DNA from: Dioctria linearis
Lineage: Eukaryota; Arthropoda; Insecta; Diptera; Asilidae
Assembly (NCBI GenBank): GCA_963930735.1
Contig: OZ005741.1
Coordinates: forward strand, 143,843,382-143,907,381
Direction of reading: 5' to 3'
Length of the DNA: 64,000 bases
Of the stretch, positions 21,704 through 33,164 are shown one piece after another; position 1 is the first letter of the stretch; each line of letters opens with the position of its first letter. The notes under the pieces are model-generated. The model saw only the letters and a list, made by a program, of their open reading frames with translations. It did no database searches and was not told where the DNA came from. Position numbers and translations under genes: made by a program.

Positions 21704-23805
21704 CGACGAACCTACGACGAAAAAAAAATTAGATTAAAAGTAAATTAAAAAGAATCTCACCGCATCTGGAGATTCAACAGATGCAAAAGCTCCCACGACG
21801 AGCTGAAATAAAAAAAAAACGAATTAGAACATTCTAAGGGAAATGTATTTGAAAGTAATTTAAAATCAAAACAACATTATATGGAGTAAAGAAATAAACA
21901 GAATGCTAGCAATAAAATTTTGTTTACATAGCACCATGTAGGCACCATGCAAATCCAATATAACTTTTTGTTATAGAACATAAAATTTAACAAATAATTC
22001 TGTATATAGGACGTATACCTAATCAAATTACCTTTTACAAGAAATGTATAGATACTTTAGGTGAAATTTAGCGAAAGAAATTCTCGTTGAAATGTACCTA
22101 TGTAATTTGTAAAAAGGCAGAAAATATATATAATTAACACATAAAACTAAGAAATTTATGCACTCACCTGTACTAAAATGTATAAGCCCCACGAAGAACA
22201 CCTACTAATTACACAAAACACTGAATTTAACACAAAATTTAACTAAAACAAAACTCTCGCGCGGCTGACATTACGAATATACTTACATAAAACCGGCGAA
22301 CTTCAATTTCTCGCGACGTTTGACATGTTACCCCGAGGTAAAAAGAGACGACGAATCGAATGGGCGCGTTCGCGTCGCGATATTTTTCACGATTTACGGA
22401 ATAATCGCGAATTTTCGAAATTATCTTTACACCAATGAGTGTGAAAGAGACACAAAGGTGTGAAAGGGACAAGGATGAAGATGAACAAATTGAATTATGA
22501 GAGGAATTTTGTAAATTGACATCAAAGATGGCGAATCGATAAGTTATGGCAAAATTTAGGAAAACTTATCATAATTCCTTGAAATTAAAACTAATTTCTA
22601 TGGGAAAGATGTTAAAAAATGCAATTTGTAATTTGACATCAAATAACCAGAACAAAATCATATATTGTAGCCAAATTAAGCCTGAAAATTGAGATATTCA
22701 TTTTTATGGATACGAAATCGGAACAAAATTTTCTATAAAAAGGGGGTTCATTCTTCCTTCCTATTTCAAAAGTTGTCAAGGTGCGAGCATATGTCAGTAG
22801 AGCATTCCTCCCACATTTTTGAAATTTTCAGCAAGAAAAAGAAATAGAATTTTCAGCAAGGAACTTCAGAAGCATTCTCTACAAGGTCATCAGTGAAGCA
22901 GCAAAGAATTTATATTAACCTTGTGTGTGAAATTATTCGACAAATTTTTAAAGCAAATTAAAGGTAACTTTGTGAATTATTCATGTTCTCAATTTGCGTT
23001 AAATTTCACTGGGTTTGCATGCCAGGTGTTGGTCACACATACATGTATGAAATTAACAAGATTGAACAAGAATGATTGGTAGCTCTTTAACTAATTTCTT
23101 CCTATCAGCCATTTAACTCAATCAAATCGTAATTTCAAACAATTATTTATAGTGTAAAAATTATGCCATTAGGTCAGTTTTACACAACATAATAATTGGA
23201 AACGATATCTAGATTGAGTTCTAATCATTATTTACTTTCAGCCATTCGTAAATAACATAGTTAACATACCCAGAAAGGGAAATTTTTTTTTGCCTTGTTT
23301 ATATTAAATATTAACGTAGCATAATTTGTCTAATTTGTCATTATTGAAAGGAAAAGATAAATTTGAGTAAAACACAATTTTTTTGCATATTTAAGTGTCT
23401 TTTATTCGTTACATACATATAAACATACTTTGAATCATTGAACTAAAAGTGAAGTTTATAAGCGTACACGTGTCAGTTAGCGGAAGTAAATTTTACACAT
23501 TGAGAGAATTAAGTGAATTCATTCAAAGTAATTAATTTTCGCATAAGATTAACATTTGTTTACTACAATAGTATTTTCTTGCAATAAAAAATTGAGTGAA
23601 CAATTGAGTGACAAATTTCCTCTTTTTATTTAACCGTCACACTCCACCAGAATATTTTATTTCAGCATACGAGGATTCTCGTTCGTAATTGCAGTTTGTT
23701 CGAACGTCAATTATAGGAATTGACAGATTTCATTAAACTGTACTTTGCGAGCGCAGTCTTTTCGTAGTTGTCAATTATTAGAATTAACACATCAGGTGTG
23801 GTAAA
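21704..23805 (+). mobile_element. 2.1-kb insert in the 5' LTR of element C
   Basis: The segment is absent from the 3' LTR and is flanked by ATATGTT at 21697-21703 and 23806-23812, a possible 7-bp target duplication. I see no terminal inverted repeats (starts CGACGAACC, ends GTGTGGTAAA) and no long coding frame. It contains a CpG-rich block near 22260-22440, a TATA box and a splice donor. Element type is undetermined. Confidence 0.6.
22734..22965 (+). promoter_or_regulatory. TATA promoter and splice donor inside the insert
   Basis: TATAAAAAGGGGG at 22734-22746 is a strong RNA polymerase II TATA box. About 220 bases downstream lies a consensus donor, AAG|GTAACTTTG (GT at 22964-22965), so a short untranslated first exon is plausible. 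No downstream acceptor or coding exon was identified. Confidence 0.4.
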
Positions 23806-25315
23806 ATATGTTCCTATTGCGAATTGATCAGGAAGAAGGGAGAACAGTATTCAATTTACTTCATGCGTCGTCACGCAGGAAAGTGTTAAAATTTATATTG
23901 CGGGACTCTAATGTACTTATAAGAAATTCATATTATTTTTTTTTCAAATGAACGATATTTAAGCTGCTTCATACGTGGTAAAACTGCAAAGTGCATTACT
24001 ATATCACCTTTTCATGATGTTATAGCGAATTGGTCAGGTAAAAGGGCGAACAATAGTCAATTTTCTTCATGCGTCGCCAGCAGCTATCAGGTTATATTGT
24101 GGAATTTTATTATATACACATACAATCATCATTGTTTACGACTTAAATTGTTCCACACGTCGCACAGCGACAAGGTGCTTCAACTTACAAGCCGGGACCA
24201 TATTAGACTGAATTGAGAAGAGTACAACATCTCCTGAATCGTTGTACAATCGAACAATTGAATCGCATATCACGCATCTTCGAGTAGGATATAAAAAAAA
24301 AATCAAAAACTATTGAAATTTAGTATGTAATTTAATTTTTTTATTGATTAGCTAGGCTGATTTAGTCATAAGATGGTGACCATATTTTCATTGCGGTAGG
24401 GTAGTAGCTGGAACTTATAATTCTTTAAGAGTTAATATTACAACTGTAAAAAAACGGAAACCAACAAAACAAAAAAGAGAAGAAAACCTTACATGTGTAC
24501 CGTGACCCAAAGAGTAGGTGATTTAATAGTAACATGTTAACAGTGCGCCGTACTTCGGAAGGCCTTCCTGTGCGACTTACTCACGAGTAGAAAAGTTAAA
24601 TAGAACGTAAAATTTGTTTGCCCGAGGCCACCTCAATTGGGTGAGGCTGAATTATTGCCTAATTATTTTCTATATCGTCTAGGTCTAGAATACTACGGGG
24701 GTAATTTAAGATATATAGTATATACAGAAATAGTAAACAGAATACCTGAATGTGCGGCTACACTACGGCGGTGAATTTAAGATATAAAACACAAAAAGGC
24801 AAAAAAAGGGGAATTAAAGGAACAAGGTTGCATCATCTCGGACTTTAAAAATTAGAATACAAAGTATGGAACATGAAAGCGGTTTATTTCTCTTCTCTTA
24901 CTTCTCCCCGAGTGTTTCTCTTCTTTCTAACAGCTGCCCACAAAAGGGACATCGCAAACCAACTGCCAGTGGTGGCATGGGCGGTGGGAGACGGCAAACA
25001 GGGATCTTAACATCTGGTCCTCATGGAGTTCTTCTGGTTAGTGCTGGATGAAGTCCCTTCAGGACCTATGTGTGGTGCTTTATATAATTTCACCAGAGTA
25101 GGTCTCGTTCTACTTTCCGGATTCTTTTATAGGCACGATAATTTTTGTTTATGGGCAAGTGATAGGCAGGTTTATTTCTATGATGGTCCCACCCCGCACT
25201 CTCAGCCAGTTAGCCCGAAGTACTATTGTGCCGGCCTGCGAAGCTGCCAACTATCACTGGCAATAGGACGTCACGTCCTCTAGCCCTCACTTTCTGCAAA
25301 TGGATCCATAACAAA

Positions 25316-25332
25316 TGGCGCCCAACGTGGGG
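25316..25332 (+). promoter_or_regulatory. Primer binding site 1 of element C (tRNA-Lys)
   Basis: TGGCGCCCAACGTGGGG, two bases after the LTR end. It is exactly complementary to the 3' 17 bases (with CCA) of the Drosophila lysine tRNA sequence I know. It would prime minus-strand cDNA synthesis. Confidence 0.9.
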
Positions 25333-25591
25333 CCAGTAAACATCTTGAGTACTTTAGACCTCTCTACTGGGAACTGAGACTCTGATGACGTGGGCATTTG
25401 GCTTTTAGCTAAAAGCTTGACTCAGGGTCTCACAGCTAGTGAAGATGGGATAACCTTTCCACTCGAAATCAAATTGGTTTGAGTTTATAGTACTCGGCCC
25501 CACATGAACCTTCTGTTCAGAATATTTCAACTTTTTCAACTTTTTGCTTCTCTTACACGTTGTGCGCGTTATGTGCCATGCACATAACAAA

Positions 25592-25609
25592 TGGCGCCCA
25601 ACGTGGGCC
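25592..25609 (+). promoter_or_regulatory. Primer binding site 2 of element C
   Basis: TGGCGCCCAACGTGGGCC lies 276 bases after site 1 and is again preceded by CATAACAAA. It lacks one G of the run. Downstream sequence repeats that after site 1 (TTTAGACC, GGGCATTTGGCTTTTAGC). Confidence 0.85.
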
Positions 25610-25858
25610 AGAAAATATCTTGAATATTTTAGACCACTTTACTGGGGACTGAGACTCTGATAACTCGGGCATTTGGCTTTTAGCCAATAGCTTGGCTCAG
25701 GGTCTCACATCTAGTGAAGATGGGATAACTTTTTCACCCGAAATTAAAGTGGTTTGAGTTTGTAGTACTCGGCCCCGGATGAATCTTCTGTACAGAATAG
25801 TTTAACATTTTTGTTTTGCTTACACATTGTGCGCGTTTTGTGCCATGCACATAACAAA

Positions 25859-25877
25859 TGGGGCCCAACCCGGGGCC
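25859..25877 (+). promoter_or_regulatory. Primer binding site 3 of element C, mutated
   Basis: TGGGGCCCAACCCGGGGCC lies 267 bases after site 2, again preceded by GCACATAACAAA. Several changes would weaken pairing with the tRNA. Confidence 0.8.
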
Positions 25878-26847
25878 ACCCAGGTTAGATCATTGGGATC
25901 TGAAGGTTACTTTTACTGGGGACTGATACCCCAACGATTCTGAGTTCTGGCAGTTAGCTAGTATTCGGACCCGGAGTCGTATCGAGAGGAGGTCCCCGAG
26001 GACTTGCGACCAAACCATTTTTCTCTTTCGAAATTTAATTTTTTGAGTTTTCAGGTTCAGATCTTTTTCAAGATCTGAACAATTTTCCAGAGTTAAAATT
26101 TGCATAGCGGTTTTGAAAGTTTCTGTTTTATTATCTTTCCCTTTGGCTTCGGCCATGGAAATGACGGGTGGCCTCCCTCATTCAAGTTTTTGTTCAGTTT
26201 CTAACGGAGGCATGTCTTTCGCGGTCATCTGGCTGGACAGGGTTATGCATCTACGAGATGACCTAGCTGGCTAGTCCACCTTATGCATGGCTCTGCCTAG
26301 CTGGAGAGCCAGATGGATAGAGCAGTGCTGAGGGGAGAGGGAAGAGCTGTTGGAGGAAGGAAGCTCTGCCGGAGACCTTCAGCAATCAGGAGCTGGAATT
26401 CGGCTAGCTACCTGGCTGAGGAATCTCTGGTAGTGCTTCCATTCTCCGGCACCTCGGACCAACCTTTTCTAAGACTTTCTGTCGGGAGCTCGAACTCAGG
26501 TAGATTTTTTTCGTATTACACTTTTGACGACACAGTACGTCGCTTGCGTGAAGAGTTTGTGGTCTGGGGAGGGGAAGGAAAGAAGTGTTGCGGGTTGGGA
26601 GCGGCACGGGAGACCCTCAGTGATCAGGAGCTGGCATACTAATAGCTGACTGGCTGTGGAATTTCTGAGAGACCCTTTGGCAACTTGGACTGACCTGTCC
26701 TTGGGTCGATTTATCTTCGAGACTTGGTTTTTCGTCAAGATCTCCGAATCTCTACGCACCTGTGTTGGAGCCTCAAGGGAACAGTAGGGGCTCCGGGGGG
26801 GAGAGAGAGATGGAGCGACACCCAATTCCTGATAGTCACCGCGATTC

Positions 26848-27255
26848 GAGTTCTGCATAAGAAAGAATTTTTTTTTGCACTTTCCGGCATAATTCTTCTT
26901 GAAGAAGAAAATGTTTCTATTATTCTAATTCTTCATAAGAAAGAATTTTTTCGAACTGTCGGGCATAATTCTTCTTGAAGAAGAAAATTTTTCAAATATT
27001 CTAGTTCTTCATAAGAAAGAATTTTTTTGAACTTTCGTGCATAATTCTTCTTGAAGAAGAAAATTTTTCTAATATTCTAGTTCTTCATAAGAAAGAATTT
27101 TCTTGAACTTTCGTGCATTATTCTTCTTGAAGAAGAACATTTTTCTAATAGTATAGTTCTCCATGAGAAAGAAATCTTTTTGAACTGTTGTTCATAATTC
27201 TTCTTGAAGAAGAAGATTTGTCAAAAATTCTAGTTCGTCGTAAGGAAGAAATTCC
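26848..27255 (+). repeat. 76-bp tandem array of palindromes upstream of gag
   Basis: Units with CATAAGAAAGAATTTT begin near 26856, 26934, 27010, 27086, 27162 and 27239. Each contains TTCTTCTTgAAGAAGAA, an 8-bp perfect inverted repeat around one base. The array ends about 100 bases before the gag start. Confidence 0.9.
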
Positions 27256-27354
27256 CGAATGTTTACGTATAGTTCCTCTTAAACAAGACAATTGGATTGA
27301 ATCTTTTACGAATAGTTCTTCCTCGCTTAGGAAGTTACTTGAAAATCAATCTAA

Positions 27355-28516
27355 ATGGCTACGGCAAGGACTCCCCCGGGGACGGATCCATCGGCGATAT
27401 GCTCTATCTGCCAGGATGCGGATTGGACTATTAAGTCTCGAACGGTGTGCACCTGCTGTGGACAGGTATTCCATAAGAAATGCATCCAGAAACGGATAGA
27501 GGAAAAAGCCAGCTGCCTAATTGTAGGTTATTCCTCAGCCAGACCGACTATTATACGTACACTGGTACGATATCCAAACGACCGATAACACGAGCATTTG
27601 GTCAAGAGAACGCGCATGACACTCTGCTGCCAACCTCAAGGCAAATGACTCCGTCTCCCGCACATCAGCCCTCACTGCCTTCAAGTCCACACCAGAATAG
27701 ATCACATAAAGAAATACCAACGCCAAGTACCGCAAATGTGGCCGATAGACGTGAGCCGGAGGCTAGAAAAGCCAACCTAGATCTAGCGGGCCTCCAAAGA
27801 CAAATTTTCGATCGGGTTAGAGGCGAGATGGCGCACTGCCTCAGCGATTTTCGGACCGAATTACGATCTCAGGTTCAGCAATACCGCGAGTAGATCTTTC
27901 CAGTCCACCCCCTGCTATTAATCCACGCCAGCCCCGATCGTTATCTCCTGGAGCAGAATTGCCTGACTACTCCAGTCGGGGAGTATACAACAATAATTCT
28001 AATAGTACTAGACAAGACCCGATACCTACACAGCCACTAGCGTTGCCTCGACCACCGCTCGCTCAAGAGGTCCCGCGGAATTCTGAGCAAGCCTCACGTC
28101 ACTCTACTCATCAGTGGGCTAGACGTTCGGCAAGCCCGATTAAGGGATGCAGATTAGTATACAGCGGAGACAGTTCGCGTCTGTCGTTAGAGGACTTTAT
28201 TTTCCGTGTTGAGGCACTGACAAATACCACTCTGTATGGCGACTTCGACCTATTGATTAGACACATCCACACACTGTTTTGTGAAAGGGCTACCAACGGG
28301 TACTGGTCACTATTAAGAACCGATCCAACTCCTACTTGCGAACAAATTAGAGCGGCTCTATTAACTCAGTGGGGTGACCCGAAAGACGACATCAAAATAC
28401 GGCGCCAAATGATAAGCAGGCGACAGGAGGTGGGAGAGAGTTTCAACCTGTACCTCCAACCAATGTGGGAATTGCGAAATCATCTGCAGAATACCATGTC
28501 TGAGCAGAATTTTTAG
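27355..28516 (+). pseudogene. gag: Gag of element C: N-terminal C4HC3 finger and capsid
   Basis: From ATG 27355, residues 16-54 show C-x2-C-x12-C-x2-C-x4-H-x2-C-x10-C. The last cysteine pair is completed by PNCR in the frame starting at 27480, because the phase changes by one base right after Cys54. This C4HC3 spacing is that of RINGv/PHD-like fingers. The second frame (to 27893) is a Pro/Ser-rich linker. A third (27959-28516) is the capsid: SGDSSRLSLEDFIFRVEA, RATNGYWSLL, LTQWGDPKDDIKIRRQM, GESFNLYL. Gag forms the particle. A finger at its N-terminus is not usual for Gypsy Gag. Two phase breaks make this copy inactive, unless frameshifting is used. Confidence 0.8.
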
Positions 28517-28960
28517 ATATCGTTAAAACAAATCTACTGTCAGATCTGCTTACATCCGACAAACTCCATAACCAAATTGCGGGCGTTCGTGATGCCGTCC
28601 AAGCCACTCACGATCGAATCGTATCATCACACAGTCCTAGTTGGAGTAGCAGAGCTCTTGGCCTACCGTTAACAAATTCGTGAACTCGTGGAGGAATCCA
28701 CGTTATCGGGTCCATGAAATAAGCACCGCAATTCCAGAAGGCCCAGCCTTCCCAGACTCACCCGAGCTAGAAGTGGCTGAACTATAACCCCGAGTTCCAA
28801 TTAGAACAGATTCTATCTGTTGGAACTGTGACCAGAGAGGCTACTACTACACAGATTGTCCGCACACTCCGACTGGTTACTTCTGCTATGGATGTGGTCA
28901 GAAAAAAGGAATCAAACCAAACTGCCGCAATTGCGCTACGGAAAACATGAGGCGGGTCGA
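28517..28960 (+). pseudogene. gag: Gag of element C: end of capsid and nucleocapsid
   Basis: After TAG 28514-28516 the capsid tail continues in a shifted frame. The nucleocapsid reads CWNCDQRGYYYTDC (from 28818) and CYGCGQKKG ... CRNC (to about 28935). The first box has Tyr instead of the His of a CCHC knuckle, and the second is unusual in spacing. The same departures in element B argue for a family feature rather than random decay. Confidence 0.75.
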
Positions 28961-29525
28961 GGGCAACAACACCAGCTTCCGACCAAACACGACGCGGTAT
29001 CCTCGAACAATGTCAACCCCAGCTCCACCAGCTGCAGTGGAAGAGAGCAGTTAAGCTCCTTTAAGGGAACAGCAACAACTCCCGACTTAATATCGTTGAA
29101 TGATAGCCCCAATAAAAGTTTGTATGACCCCTCTGGATGTGTCTTTGTTATCTGGCATTCCATTAACACCGGTACCGACAACTCCTACTGGCGTTGCCGA
29201 GCAGGGGGACGAGTCTCACACTTATAAGATATTGAGACGACCATCAACCCCTGTGACGAAGAGTGTCCGTGAGGCGACTCAATATCCTGTGACATCACTG
29301 CACGAGCGCTGGAAAAATTACCGTGCCGTGAGAAATAGGATATACTCATAAGGTGACAGAATTTCCTGATGTGACGGCGACAGAAATGTCCTTTTACCCA
29401 GCCAGAAAGAGGTCGACTGTTCGTTGGTGCGAACATAACAAGCGTGTCAATGCTGAGAGGAAGAAGCTGGCCCACATCACAGTGTCAGGACCAGACGACA
29501 TTCGGCCGTATGCCGAAGTGCAGGA
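28961..29525 (+). pseudogene. Gag-Pol linker of element C
   Basis: A Ser/Thr/Pro-rich region in broken frames (DLISLNDSPNKS near 29080-29125; SVREATQYPVTSLHERWKNY near 29260-29320). It links nucleocapsid to protease. No domain is recognised. ISLND resembles ISFSDSDD in element B. Confidence 0.5.
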
Positions 29526-29849
29526 TTACTAGACAGTGGTGGTGCTACTGTCAGTATCTTGGGTCGGGGAGCTCTTGAGAGGTTATCGGAAGCGGAGGCC
29601 AAATGGACGAAGTACAGGACGCAAGTAGAGGTGGCTAATGTTGCCATTACAAACGTTCATGGTCATGTGGACCTGGATGTCACCTTCCGTAGTGATTCCA
29701 AGGACTTGCGTTTCTACGTAGTCCCGGGGCTCACACAGGCGCTGTACTTAGGCGTAGACTGCTGGCGTCTATTTGGGTTGGCTCCAGATGTCCTTGGTGC
29801 AGTCGCGGAGGTAAAAGTAGGTCCGTTAGCTGCCTCTAATACCGACTGA
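29526..29849 (+). CDS. pol: Retropepsin (aspartic protease) of element C
   Basis: The active-site triad Asp-Ser-Gly is at 29532-29540 in LLDSGGATVSILG, with an extra Gly compared with the usual DSGA. VTFRSDSKDLRFYVVPGL and YLGVDCWRLFGLAPD follow, the latter being the conserved LG(V/I)D turn of retropepsins. The frame ends at a stop near 29849. Normally it would continue into RT, so a stop or shift separates them. The enzyme matures Gag and Pol. Confidence 0.8.
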   Translation, partial: LLDSGGATVSILGRGALERLSEAEAKWTKYRTQVEVANVAITNVHGHVDLDVTFRSDSKDLRFYVVPGLTQALYLGVDCWRLFGLAPDVLGAVAEVKVGPLAASNTD

Positions 29850-30062
29850 CATCTTCTTTCGAAACAAGAATTGAAATGTCTCGAAACCGAGAAGCAAATG
29901 ATCCTTTCGTTTGCCTCACTAGGCTTGGGAAAGACGTCACAAGATCGGCACTGGAGATGCAACTCCCATAAAACATCGTTTTTATCCCATATCACCAGCA
30001 GTACAGAGTTTGATGTACGCCGAATTGGAGCGAATGGTATCACTAAGGGTGATATTCATATT
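29850..30062 (+). pseudogene. pol: Reverse transcriptase N-terminus of element C
   Basis: KQELKCLETEKQMILSF and GLGKTS, then in another frame TGDATPIKHRFYPISPAVQ and ELERMVSLRVI (to about 30060). This is the standard opening of Gypsy RT. It is cut abruptly by the non-LTR element. Coding resumes near 33490. Confidence 0.85.
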
Positions 30063-30429
30063 CATTTTTATTAAAAAATTGTACACAAGATATTTATCTA
30101 TATAGTACTTCCTTATAAATTAATAAACCAAAAAAATAAAAAAAATAATTCTAAAAGAAATTAGTATTGAACTTATACTACCTACCAACAGACTAAATAA
30201 ATAAATTTAATTCACTTCATTAATAATTTTATTCAATTCAATTTAATTCAGCTTAAAAGAAGAAATCATAAAAGCAAATATAGAAGAAAAGAAAAACAAA
30301 AAGAGAAAAGAAAATTTAGCAAACGAAAACAAAGAATTATTAAAACATAAAAAAAATATATATAAATAAAAAAAAAAACAAAAATGAAGGGAATAATAAA
30401 AGACTAAAGATTATGTGACCGGAGTAACC

Positions 30430-32065
30430 TTCTAAAAGTATGCATGCTTTCCGTCCCCTGGATATGTGTGGGTAAATTATTCCAAAGACGAATCAACTGA
30501 ACAAGGAAAGAACCCCTTCATGACTCGTTTAGAGAATCCAGGAATAAGGATTTTTCGGTGTAAATTGTAAGCGATCATATAGATATCTAGGTTTTCGTGA
30601 GGTAATTAGGCCGAAGAGGAATGTCAACCTTCTGCGATGCAAGTATGTGTGCAATGTACAGCGTTCAATAGGGCGTGATGTGATCATAACGTCGCAGTCC
30701 ATGGATAAACCGAAGACCGTCATTAAAGGCTACATCCATTCCTCGTTCACTTGTAGTATCTAGCTTAGGGTAAACAAAGTTTCCAAAGCAGAAGTGAGGC
30801 AAGAGGAGAACCTTGAAAAGTCTTTCACGAGTGCGGAGTGGTACCACAACATCCGCAGACCAGAATAAATTTTCCGCAAATGTGCACTGATATAATCTGT
30901 GAATTTTAAATTGGCATTTATCATAACTCCAAGGCTCTTAACCTTATCTACATACGGAAGGGTAACAGAGTCGATACCAACTGGAGGAAGCTGCTCGGGG
31001 TCAAAGCCTGGGTTGTGTATTGCGATTGCAGAGCATTTTGCATGGTTTAGTCTTATATCATTCTCACGAGCCCACAAAGATATGCTTACTAGATCCTCGT
31101 TAACGCATCCATAACAGTTCTCCATAAGGCCTATAGAACTACTATGGTAAATAATAGACCAGAAAGCTGACCATCCACTTTTACTCGTTGCTTCCGATTT
31201 GACAGCAAGCTCATCACAAGCCTGCAGCCTGAACTAGGCAAATTGAAATTTTTTTTTAGTTTAGATACAAGCTATCGAAGGCCTTGGAAAAGTCCAGCAA
31301 TATCATTACTGCAAACTCATCGTTGTCAAGTGCCGCACGCAAATCGGAGGTAACGCGTAATAAAGCAGTTCCCCAACTGTGGAGGGTGCGAAAGGCCGAC
31401 TGCCAAAGCGATATCACACGACATTCCTCTGAAAAGAATTCAATTGCAAGTACATGAGCTTTTCAAGGGCTTTTGCCAGAAAGCATAACACACTTACCGG
31501 ACGGTAATCAGAAACAGTGGTAGGTGATTTATTTTTGGCAATTGGTATGACAGTGGCCACTTTCCACGAGGAGGGTAACGTAGATGTTGTAAGGTATGCA
31601 CTGAATAGGAGCAGGATTGCATTTTTCATGCTAGGAAAAATCCTTTTAAGAAAGCGTGGAGGTAAGCCGTCTGGTCCAACAGCATCCGACTTTATAGATA
31701 AAATTGCCATGGCCAAATCATTACAATCTAAGCACCTGAAAGAAAACGGGTTTCGTAACTCTGGTGCCATAGAGTTTACTAATAAGTGTGCCAAACTATC
31801 GACTGTGGCCCCTGCCAATGAGTGTGGCCCCTGCCAATGCGTGTGGCCTCGCAGAAACTACGCTACTAGTAAAATATTGATTTAGCTCATCAGGATGAAG
31901 ATTACAGCAAGCCTTCTCATTATTGCATAGCCCGTACTTTTTTAAGTTACTACACATAAACCTTGCACCCAAGTTAATATCAAGTCTGGATTGATAGTAT
32001 TCACGCTTCGCTCTGCGTATAGCAGACGTTACCCTATTCCGTGCTCTTCGATACGTATTACGCAT
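30430..32065 (-). pseudogene. Non-LTR ORF2: reverse transcriptase
   Basis: The linker (31796-32065: NTYRRARNRVTSAIRRAKREYY) leads to RT motifs SIKSDAVGPDGLPPRFLKR, SDYRPVSVLCFLAKALEKLMY (31414-31818) and ILLDFSKAFDS (about 31268-31300). Immediately after VDGQLSG a deletion near 31150 removes the YADD box. SLPYVDKVKSLGVMIN and a C-terminal region without RNase H follow (FNDGLRFIHGLRRYDHI; LHRRRLTFLFGL). At least four frame changes. The C-terminal style resembles CR1/jockey-group elements. Confidence 0.8.
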
Positions 32066-32202
32066 AAAAGTGTCACGTGATCTCCTATGAATAAGGTAGA
32101 AATTCTCCCTCTGCTGTATCAGAGAGTGAATTTCTCTGGAGAACCATGGATTACTGGTGGATCTTAAGTTTTAGTTCTTACAGGTGCATATTTATCTAAA
32201 AT

Positions 32203-33164
32203 TTAGTTTATAAAACCTTCAAAGATTGATAGACGATCATCAATTGGAGCAGATAAACGCGCAAATTCAGGAAAAAAATTAATGCATACCTCTGACAGAC
32301 TACCATGATAAATATTGTCGTAATTTCTGTCTGAGAACAAACGATTTGTGACATAGAAATCCGTTTTGTAAGTTAAAAATAATATGTCATGATCAAATTT
32401 GCTAGGTGGGTCAATTTGAGAAAAAAATTCTACATTGTCTGCATCTGTCGTAAGGTATAGATCTAGCAATGAAGGAGAACTTGTGTTAAAAAAGGTTGGG
32501 TTATTATTAAATACTTCTTCATAAAATCTACAAAACTAAGCGTAGCAGAACTGCCTCGCAATATATTAACCTTAAAGTCACCACCAAGAATTATGTTATT
32601 ATAACCTCGCGAAAGTATGGAGCAGGATTCCTCAAGCTCTTTCATATTATTGCAATTGAAACCGTTTGGAGGGCAATAAGCGGTTGCAAGCGCACATTTC
32701 TCTGCCACAGTATCAACCTCAATACAAATGAACTCCAAATTATGAGTGCTCAATGATACTAATATTTTGGTTTTAAAGTAGTCTTTTACATGTATTGCAG
32801 CACCACCACCAATTCGTCCCTCACGATCGCTACGAAAGAGTTTATATCCAGAGATAGATACCAAGCTAGAAGGGGTGGACACATTCAACCAAGACTCACT
32901 AATACGAATCGCATGAACACCCGAGCCAACAAAAATTTCACGCATTTCATTCATCTTATTTCTAACATTTCTGGCGGTCAGCAAGCATATATTAAAGCCA
33001 GCATCTTGTTTACTACAGCTTTTAATTAGGGTTCTTACCTTGTTCGTTGCAGTAAGCACGTCAATCATTAGTGTCCCAGAGCAAATTATAACGCATGCAA
33101 CGCTCTCCGGACTACAACCTAACTGCACTACGAAAGAAGAGGAGAAAAGAGAAAAAATACACAA
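32203..33164 (-). pseudogene. Non-LTR ORF2: APE-type endonuclease
   Basis: From about 33100 down: NICLLTARNVRNKMNEM, IRISESWLN, GGGAAIHVKDYF, TAYCPPNG, and ILGGDFKVN, where GDFN is expected (Asn changed to Lys). After a frame change near 32465 come DLYLTTDADNVEFF and FDHDILFLTY, the last replacing the SDH motif. This nuclease nicks target DNA to prime reverse transcription. Mutations in two catalytic motifs and the frameshift inactivate it. Confidence 0.8.

Larger units (their letters stand above)
20508..25313 (+). repeat. 5' LTR of element C, enlarged by an insertion
   Basis: It starts TGTTATGGTCGCATG and ends GGATCCATAACA, and aligns along its length with 36592-39108 apart from a 2.1-kb insert. 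A motif GCAAAGTGCTTTA recurs near 21070, 21355, 21463, 21560 and 21665 (two alternating contexts, repeating about every 200 bases). CTACGG..GGTGAATTTAAG-type phrases repeat near 24690 and 24765. Confidence 0.85.
25333..26839 (+). other. Untranslated leader of element C
   Basis: About 1.5 kb without coherent coding. The first part is a three-fold repeat of about 270 bp carrying the three primer sites. The second shares phrases with the B leader (TCTTTCCCTTTGGC, ATGGAAATGACGGGTGGCC near 26150). Confidence 0.7.
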
